Below are positions 57,014 through 64,000 of a stretch of DNA of 64,000 nucleotides, in pieces. Positions within the stretch are counted from its first letter, which is position 1; each line of letters opens with the position of its first letter. The notes below the pieces were generated by a model. That model was given only the letters and a program-made list of their open reading frames with translations. It was not told the origin of the DNA and ran no database searches. The position numbers and the translations under genes are program-made. The DNA is from Amborella trichopoda (Eukaryota > Streptophyta > Magnoliopsida > Amborellales > Amborellaceae). The DNA lies in the NCBI RefSeq assembly GCF_000471905.2, contig NW_006500065.1:5257585-5321584 (forward strand), read 5' to 3'.

Positions 57014-58380
57014 ATTTGAGGAGCTAAAAAAGATGAAAGTTTGGTCATTTGAGGAACTAGGAAAGACGAAAAGTAATGAAATGATAAAAGTTAGGGTTTT
57101 GGTTTTTTGGGTAAATTAAAAATTCGGGTCGGGTATGGCAGGATCCGTATTCAAACCTAAGACTATTTAGATATTTTTTATTGGACTCAGAATCTACTTG
57201 CAGGTTTAAAATTTGGATCTATACCTAGACTCGGGTATTTTTGACAGGTATGGGTCAGGTCCGGGTCCATTGTCATCCCTAATGGGATGGAGGCAAACTT
57301 GACTCAAGAAAACAAAAAAAAAGAAAAAAGAGGACCATTGACATCCCTATTTAGACATGAGGCAAAGTTGACAAAATAAATAAATAAATTCTTAATTGGA
57401 TGGGAGGTAAATTTGAAAAAAAAAAAAAGAAAAAAAAAAAATGTCATGGATATCGGGGTAAATTTGGTAAAAAAATAAATAAATTCAGAGGTTCGTATGT
57501 AAGAATGAGTTATTTTTGAGCCATTTTGTTTTAACGGTATAAAATTTAATTTGTATGTAATTTTTTTTTTTAAAAAAAACTTATTTTAATTTATTTTAGA
57601 TTTTAAATTTGATGGTTGAAAATAATTGTGACCTCACATCTGACGTTTGCATCGTGGGACATGAAATCAAACACTCGCATCGTTGGATATGAAATCGGAT
57701 GGTTGGGATGTCTTGGACATGAAATCGGATGGCTGGGGAGGCGGCGTTGATTGGCCAATGTCCAAAATAATTTGTGGCCAAAATAAAATTTCTTGAAATC
57801 GGATAAAATTTCTAGAAATCACATGATTGGGGATGCGTTGTTGATTGGCCAATGTCAAAAATAATTTGTGGCTAAAATAAAATTTCTCAACTATTGCAAA
57901 GTCAACTATTGCAACGCACTTATCTTTTTGATTTTACATCAAATGGAGATAAATGAATGCGTCCTCGCATCAAAATGTATTTATACTAACCCTTTAAATG
58001 AATCATGGGTATAAGAAAATTGATTTAATGGTAAGGGAAGTCATAAAATTACGGAATTTATCTTTGTTAATTTCTTTTAGCACGGGAGTAGTGCACATTT
58101 ACTCTTTCAGTCAGGAATCACTTAAGATCTACTAGGTGATTATGTTTTGAATAAAAAAAAATTTGAATTTAGAGTTTTCTAACACTTAGGTCTCGTTCTT
58201 AATTTGAGTTCAATCTTAAGATTATTTGGACTCAACCAGGGACCCAACGTCCAGGCCCGAACTTAAGACTCAACCAAGGACCCAATGTTCAGACTCGATC
58301 CAGGTTTTAAGAATTGGACACGGTGGGTTGCGCCTGGTTTCAAATATTGTATTCGAATATTATTTGTTAAAATTTAACAA
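57014..58380. other. Intergenic with one tandem duplication
   Basis: 57735-57900 holds a tandem duplication with about a 95-bp period (GATTGGCCAATGTC, then AAAATAATTTGTGGC, at 57748 and 57843). 57125-57275 holds inverted GACCCG-type repeat sequence. No gene seen. Confidence 0.5.
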
Positions 58381-58390
58381 AATTGTATAT

Positions 58391-58498
58391 CTTTATTATC
58401 CCAAGAGGGTGGATATATTCACGAACTACACTATTATAGTGTATTTCTATTATCCCAAGAGGGTGGATATATACACGAACTACACTATTATAGTTCCT
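58391..58498 (+). repeat. Tandem duplication, 54-bp period
   Basis: ATTATCCCAAGAGGGTGGAT then ATAT.CACGAACTACACTATTATAGT, twice in a row. Confidence 0.88.
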
Positions 58499-58633
58499 TA
58501 GTTTTGGGATACATTATCATAGTCCTTTGATTTGGAGATTGTACAACAAGTACTATTAACATAATAGTTATACATATCTTACAACAAAAAGAGCTTTTAG
58601 AAAGATAAGCACGAGTTGGGAAGCCAGCTAACA

Positions 58634-58644
58634 CTTCCCCTCAA
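58634..58644 (-). other. Polypurine tract of minus-strand copia
   Basis: TTGAGGGGAAG on the minus strand directly precedes the TGTTAGCTGG LTR edge. Confidence 0.7.
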
Positions 58645-58756
58645 GTTGGAGTGTGAATGCGAAAACACCCTTGTTGATCAATGATACAAACTGTTTTCTG
58701 CCAAAGGTTTTGGTAAAAATGTCAATAAGTTGATGGGTGGTTAGAACATAGGATGT

Positions 58757-60150
58757 TCATAGTATGTCGGATTGAATTTTGTTTTTGATGAAATAACAAT
58801 CTATTTCAATGTGCTTTGTGCATTTATGAAATATGGGGTCCACGACAATGTAAAAAGCAATTTGGTTATCATAAATTAGGATGATTGGTTTAAGATGATG
58901 GACACCTAAGTCATGAAGAAGAAAACGGAGCCATGTGAATTCAAAACTTGCAGATTCCATGTCACGGTATTCTGCCTTAGCAGAAGAGCGAGAGACCGTG
59001 TTGTTTCATCATCTTCCAAGATAACGGAGAATTGCCTAACATGACAAGATATCCAGTAGTGGAGCGACGGGTATTTGGACAGCTTGCCCAATCAGAGTCA
59101 CAGGAAACACGTAGCTGGAAGGCACTATCAGAAGACATGAGTAAGTCTTGACCTGGATAGAGCTTCAGATAGCGAACTAGGCGCAGAGCTGCAGCAAGAT
59201 GTGGCTTGCAAGGTTGAATCATATACTGGCTAAGGTTGTCGATGGGAAAGATAATATTGGGTCTGGTGATGGTCAAGTATATGAGTTTACCAATGAGTCT
59301 TCGATACACAGTAGGATCAAATAGAAGGTCACCATCAGTATCATTGAGTTTGTAGTGTTGTTTCATTGGTTGATGAACGGGCGGCGTGCCCCAAGAGCCC
59401 TAGTTCCTTAATAATCTCCAAGGTGTATTTGTATTAGGAGATGTAGATGCCCTTGGAGCGGGCAACCCCAATTTCAAGAAATACTCAAAGAGTCCAAGAT
59501 CTTTCAAGTGGAAACGACGATGGAGGAACTGCTTGAGTAGGTAATGGCATCAAGATTATTGTTGGTGACAATGATGTTATCCACATACACGAGGACAAAA
59601 GTAATCTCATAATATTTTCAACGTGTGAATAGGAAATAGTCATCTTTAGATTGAGAAAATCTAGCATCAATTACAATAGAGGATAATTTCGCAAACCACT
59701 GTCAAGAAACCTGTTTAAGGCCATAGAGAGATTTGTGTAAGTGACACACCTATTTATTCCCCGGTCGACAGAATCCTAATGGAAGAGTCATATACACTTT
59801 TTCATTCAAGTCCCCATGTAGAAAAGCATTTTGGAGCCATGACTTAACCATATCATTACATCTCTTCTAGAATGAATAGGTGGAAGAGGAAGAGAGATGA
59901 GTAATCATAGTTCCATCCACAAAACATAGTTTCTTTTTGGCGCTCAAGGCCGTGAGGATAGCTCTGGTCCATGTTTTGGATAGTTTTCTTAGGTTAAGAC
60001 ATGAGAAACTAAAATGTTTTCAGGATTATCCAAATGGTGCAAATAAAACGACTATTAGAATTAACAACAGGAAACATCATGTCATTGCTGGTGTTGTTCG
60101 ATGAGGCATTTGAATTAGTGGAGTTGTTCTCTTCCATGGTCATGGCTAAT
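58757..60150 (-). pseudogene. Copia gag-pol remnant with gag joined to RT
   Basis: On the minus strand from 60150: a gag N-terminus rich in Asn/Ser (MTMEENNSTNSNASS), HHLDNPENI, then AILTALSAKKKLCFVDGTM (about 59960-59905) and RCNDMVKSWL (about 59865-59840). This runs straight into the RT block NAFLHGDLNEKVYMTLPLGF (about 59840-59780), LHKSLYGLKQ and LVYVDNI (the YVDD box with the second Asp changed; about 59590). RNase H follows in 59366-58977 (GKLIYLTITRPNI, CDSDWASCPNTRRSTTGYLV) and EYRDMES, YDNQIAFYI and KHIEIDCYF (to about 58770). Zinc knuckle, protease and integrase are absent, consistent with one large deletion. Several stops and frame changes, so inactive. Confidence 0.88.
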
Positions 60151-60504
60151 GAAGTTGCACATGCTTAATGAGGTCGAAAGAACCATGAGTTTGTGGTGAA
60201 TGCGACTACAGTATTGAGGAAAGGTAATGAAGTGTGATAGTCAAGATCAGCAGCACTGCATAGGCAGCTCAAGTTGGACGGTACTGCACAGTCTGAGATC
60301 AAGGAGTTTGAGTATCTCTATCAATGGAAGCCTGCTGCAATTAAGAGGGCATCCAGGCAAGTAGGGAAAAGAGCAGCAGTGTGGAGCCAGGAGATCACCA
60401 TTAATGGAGGGCTGGTGCAACTGAGAAGGCAGCGAAGGTTATACATATATTACAACAAGGAAAGCTGTCAAAAAGATAAACACGAGTTGGGAAGCCAGCT
60501 AACA

Positions 60505-61035
60505 CTATTTGGATCTGGGTCCATGTGGACCAGACGAGGACCCGACGTGAATAGTATTATTATATAAATAAAATTTAATATAGAATATTTTAATAAAATT
60601 TAATTAATAGTTCAATAAATATAATTATATATTATTAATTATAATATTTCAATAATACATGTATATTTAACATAACATTTAAAATGTTTAAATATATATA
60701 TTTTTATTTTTGGTTCGGGTCTGGGTCCAGGCAGACCCGATCCAACCCGTTTCCTAGAACTAGAAATGGATCCGACTCGACTTGTTGCCACCCCGAATTA
60801 TTTGAGTGGAATTAGAATTTTTTTTACTAGGATTAACCTATCGCTTGAAGAGGTTACATTATCAGAATTTGTGGTGTTAATCTTAGATTGGGTCTTACTC
60901 AAGAGGGTAAATAAATATAATAGTTTTTGGCTTTTTTTTAACCCCCAGTTCAATGTTTAAAACGTTAAATTCCTTATTTTCAATTTTGTTCTTTTGGCGA
61001 GGTTAACCGCTCCATTGTGAGGCAGTTCGATAATG
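60505..61035. other. Intergenic; GACCCG-type repeat at 60720-60790
   Basis: AT-rich; contains GGACCCGACG (60538) and the CGGGTCTGGGTCC / GACCCGATCC stretch seen elsewhere in the window. No gene. Confidence 0.45.
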
Positions 61036-61036
61036 T

Positions 61037-61397
61037 AAGAGTGATTTACGTACGGATTTTAAATTTTTAAGTAAAATACGAAATACTTTATTTATAGGTG
61101 GAAATTACAAAGAATGTCGGTCAACTTTTTTTTTTTTTTTTCCAAATTATCTCTCGATCAACTTGAATTTTTTTTGTTTTTTTTTCATTAGTAAGGCAGT
61201 TCCTTAAAGCTTGGGCCACTATCCTACTAACAAAAAACTAAAAAAGAAAAATCGAAATTTGGGTTGACCGATTAGTAATTTAAAAAAAAATAAAAAAAAA
61301 CAGGTTGACCGACGTTCTTTGTAATTTTTACCTATAAATAAAGTATTTAATATTTTACCTAAAATTTTAAAATCCGTAAGTAAATCACTATGTGACA
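61037..61397. mobile_element. Foldback MITE
   Basis: The left arm (61037-about 61150) and right arm (about 61290-61397) are inverted copies. Both contain GTGATTTAC.TACGGATTTTA, ACTTTATTTATAGGT, AATTACAAAGAA and GTCGGTCAAC. The loop is about 140 bp and contains homopolymers. Non-coding. Confidence 0.85.
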
Positions 61398-61764
61398 TTG
61401 GACTTGTTCATGGTGGTTCTACTTTAATAATTTTTATATTTTAGTTGTCTCGGCTAAGTGGTCCGATATGTAAAAGCTAGGACGTTAAAATGTGAAAAAT
61501 AGTTTCATGAAGATCGGACTCCTACAAAGAAGCACGAGGTAAAAGGTTAAGGGAGTGCGATGTTGTCGTTGTGCGACCGTGGAACCTTTTTTTTTTTGGC
61601 AATGCATACGCACGAATCAATTGGATCATTTTGCAACATCCTATAAATTAAGTTACTTTATACATTGTACAGCTCCCAATGAAAAATAATAATTCGGAAA
61701 AAATTAAGTGGTTGAATGTTTTAATACACTGGAATTGAGATAAAATTGGAAAAAAAAAAAAAAG
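61398..61764. other. Intergenic, nothing recognised
   Basis: Unique AT-rich sequence. Confidence 0.4.
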
Positions 61765-61845
61765 AAACCTTAAAATGTAGAATCAAGGATGTACTTCAAA
61801 AATCCATCATAAAATATTGTTTTAATGTTGAAAAACCCTCTAATT

Positions 61846-62080
61846 GAGGGAAGGGGATGGGGTCGTCGTGGTAGCACCCCGCATTCTATTCACTGCATTA
61901 TGGTTTTCATTCCCACCATTAACACCACCCCACTAACACTTTAAAAAAGGTAACTCCTAATATACTTCCATTCCCACCACTAACACTACCCCACTAACAC
62001 TTTAAAAAAGGTAACTCCTAACCTACTTGAAAAAAACGGGTAGGGGTATGTCTTCCCCACTAAATTACCAAAAAAAAAAC
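61846..62080 (+). mobile_element. 235-bp insertion with 10-bp target duplication and A-rich end
   Basis: CCCTCTAATT occurs just before (61836-61845) and just after (62081-62090). The uninterrupted relative at 50.3 kb has only one such site, so the duplication is real. The insert holds a tandem repeat of about 61 bp twice (CATTCCCACCA.TAACAC.AC then CCCACTAACACTTTAAAAAA) and ends in an A run. No terminal inverted repeat; a SINE-like retroposon is possible, but A/B boxes were not found. Confidence 0.8.
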
Positions 62081-62329
62081 CCCTCTAATTAATCATCTTG
62101 ACATCAAGATATATCAATATGAAAAAAAAAAAGATTTTGTATCTCAAAAATAATGCATCTTGTAACACTTCATCTAGACTATCCATTTTTAAGATTTTCA
62201 TATGTTTATAGATCTACTTGATTATAACTATTTTTGGAGTTTAAAATTTTATAATTAGATACAAAAATTAATTTTCTGTTAATCAAATAATGTTTTACAC
62301 CAAAATTCCATGTTATAATAAAATTTAGG

Positions 62330-63045
62330 CAAAATTACCTTTACCTCCCTCTCTGAAATTTCCATCCTTATTAGCACATTGGGATTACCAAAATCCCTTA
62401 TACCCCATCAAGTTTAAAATTGTGGGACCATTAGCCCCCTAATTATATTTTTGTTTGTTCTTTCTACAAATTTGATCACAAAATTCCAAACCCATACATT
62501 AATCATCTATATTTTTCTTTGTGACTTGATGTACATGTTTTATTGATGATGATGATGATAATAATAATAATGATTATAATTAATAATTATTAATATAATA
62601 ATAAGAACAATAATATATTAATTGTTAAATAATTAATCTCTTATAGGTATTTTGAGAAAATTTTTAATTAATGAATAAATAAATAATAATAATCCATTAA
62701 CAATAGCGAGATCTTGATTAATCATTTTCTAAGTTCAAAAGATTTTGATGTAATGGTAAAATATCATACTATTAAAACAAAATAATTTTCTTTTCATGTC
62801 TAAATTTATAGAGTGGGGTCTATGAAAGTAAGATTGGTTTTAGGCAACAGAAGAGAAAGGAAAAGAAGTTGACTAACGGAAGGATTTGGCATTTTGTAAA
62901 ATAAATATATCAAATTTGTAAAAAGAATAAAAAAAAGCATAATTAGGGGGCTAACAGTCTCAAATTTTTAAACTTATAGGGGTATAAGGGATTTTGGTGA
63001 ACCCAAAAAGATGGATATTTCTAAGAGGGGGAAAGAGGATTGGAT
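62330..63045. mobile_element. MITE with about 110-bp terminal inverted repeats, nested
   Basis: The left arm (62332-62447) and right arm (62935-63040) are inverted copies sharing ACCAAAATCCCTTATACCCC and TTAGCCCCCTAATTAT. The centre is AT-rich with a TGATGATGATGATAATAATAA stretch. It sits inside the older MITE. Target duplication not resolved. Confidence 0.85.
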
Positions 63046-63090
63046 TGTTTAAAGTTGCAACCTTACATAAACCACATCCAAAAAGAAATT

Positions 63091-63400
63091 AAGGAGACCT
63101 CATGATTAAGTGTTATCAAACTGACCAAGAGCTAAAAGTCTAGTGTTATCTTGGTTGTATATAAGAATCTTAAAATATTTCTCTTTTCTCCACACCAAGA
63201 GCTAAAAAATTTTGGATCGCCCACCAAACAAATCAAGTCTGTGTCCAAAGGAATGACGTCCTAAAACCGTCTTAAGAAAATTTTGGGAAATTATCACTAA
63301 TATACCTATATTTTACTATAATCGAAAAAAAAAGCCCCAATTTTTCAAAACCTCGCCTACATCGTTTTTCACAATTGCGGCTTTTTTCGAACTAAAATAA
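63091..63400. other. Intergenic, nothing recognised
   Basis: AT-rich unique sequence. Confidence 0.4.
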
Positions 63401-63414
63401 CCTTCACGATAGTC

Positions 63415-63575
63415 TTTTTACCGTAATAGATACTAAGCTTTACGGTAATTGAAATACCGTAATAAGTTGAAGGAGTATTACGGTAATCAGAATACCGTAA
63501 TAGCTTGAAGTAGTATTACGGTACTTTAATTACTATAATAGTATTATGGTACTTTAATTACCATAACATTTTTCC
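63415..63575. repeat. Array of alternating TACCGTAAT / ATTACGGTA motifs
   Basis: At least six copies of the 9-mer in alternating orientation (about 63419, 63440, 63455, 63478, 63493, 63515), then degraded copies with ATTATGGTA. Adjacent copies can pair as hairpins. Function unknown; it may be the end of a foldback element. Confidence 0.75.
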
Positions 63576-63599
63576 CGTCAATTACAAACGTCTATTGGT

Positions 63600-64000
63600 T
63601 GAAAGGCTTCAAACCGAAGCTAATATCAGGGCTACCCCTCTCCTTCTGCACTATGTGAACTTGCCTTGGAAGCACTGTACTCTTCACTCTAAGATGTAAC
63701 GATCTACTCTTAGGATGAACCTTTGCCAAGGTTTTACATTCTCTGTAGTATTTTTAACTGCCTTTACAACACTGGCCCTTTGTTTACCTCTATTTTCTTA
63801 TCTTCCTTGTTACACCATGGAAAGGCCTTATATCCAGAGTTTTCAGTTTTATCTCTCTACACGATCCAGTGTGAACTCCCAGAATGCCTGCAAAATGAAA
63901 GAGGGGGATAAGAAGAGGTTTGAACTTCAGTCTCTTATTTTTGTAGGATTCATAAAGCAATAGCTTAAAAGGGTGTGGGAAGAGCGTCGAGCATTAGTAT
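63600..64000. other. Window end, no supported gene
   Basis: The 82-codon plus-strand frame at 63715-63963 has a hydrophobic start but matches nothing I recognise and has no splice or promoter context. The window ends before this could be decided. Confidence 0.35.

Larger units (their letters stand above)
58550..60504 (-). mobile_element. Ty1/copia retrotransposon, internally deleted (minus strand)
   Basis: LTR-like edges TGTTAGCTGGCTTCCCAACT (minus strand) lie at 58633 and 60504. The inner one is preceded on the minus strand by a polypurine tract (58634-58644). The two LTR copies agree for about 65 bp, through ATATGTATAAC, then diverge, so one or both are truncated. Between them lie gag and pol relics in the right order but with a deletion. 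A plain target duplication was not found. Confidence 0.8.
61765..63090 (+). mobile_element. MITE of the 16.7/50.2-kb family, split by two later insertions
   Basis: 61765-61845, 62091-62329 and 63046-63090 together follow the single copy at 50210-50615 in order: TTAAAATGTAGAAT, TTTTAATGTTGAAAAA, ATGAAAAAAAAAAAGATTT, TTTATAGATCTACTTG, CACCAAAATT and GTTGCAAC. The intervening pieces are separate elements listed below. Confidence 0.75.

Overview
The window is nuclear DNA of a flowering plant. It is AT-rich and repeat-dense, it has GT-AG introns, and only two conventional protein genes could be reconstructed. One is a peroxisomal membrane protein of the PMP22/Mpv17 family: seven coding exons on the minus strand, 34780 down to 22561, 185 aa, unbroken frame. 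The other is a two-exon LEA group 3 (LEA_4) stress protein on the plus strand, 53278-54224, 279 aa, with a transit-peptide-like first exon and ABA-response-type elements upstream. The species cannot be named from the sequence.

Layout. 1-4440: rearranged, decayed pararetrovirus-like (caulimovirid-type) retroelement, with two inverted copies of its non-coding/LTR-like block and coat/gag pieces on both strands. 5389-12742: complete-ended but coding-poor Ty1/copia element with long LTRs (PBS, PPT and an RNase H remnant). 12745-13260: a broken, unrecognised coding stretch on the minus strand. 14598-19219: two copies of a Mutator-like MITE (one with a perfect 9-bp target duplication), a head-to-head pair of another MITE family and a 557-bp assembly gap. 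19796-21628: hAT-type element whose minus strand encodes three successive BED zinc fingers and an acidic tail. 22561-34780: the PMP22 gene; its 8.2-kb fourth intron holds a 3.6-kb giant inverted repeat, and its second intron holds a tandem duplication and an antisense copia RT relic. 35081-41240: foldback elements with AACCGAAAATT-type arms and RTE-type LINE 3' ends. 43148-46673: 5'-truncated plant L1 LINE with RT, zinc-knuckle and RNase H relics and a 14-bp target duplication. 47200-49690: purine/pyrimidine-rich tracts followed by a relative of the giant-inverted-repeat arm. 50200-52235: more MITEs. 53278-54224: the LEA gene. 54585-57290: minisatellites and a 1.7-kb non-autonomous hAT with a perfect 8-bp target duplication. 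58550-60504: internally deleted copia on the minus strand. 60505-64000: nested MITEs and a short array of alternating TACCGTAAT/ATTACGGTA motifs.

The two genes have no evident functional link. PMP22 is a constitutive-type organelle membrane gene that has grown to 12 kb by insertions into introns. The LEA gene is compact and carries a stress-type promoter. No new biochemical system was found. The most informative parts are the genome-structure features: nested insertions with readable target duplications, a giant inverted repeat tolerated inside a functional-looking intron, and an inverted rearrangement of a viral-type element.
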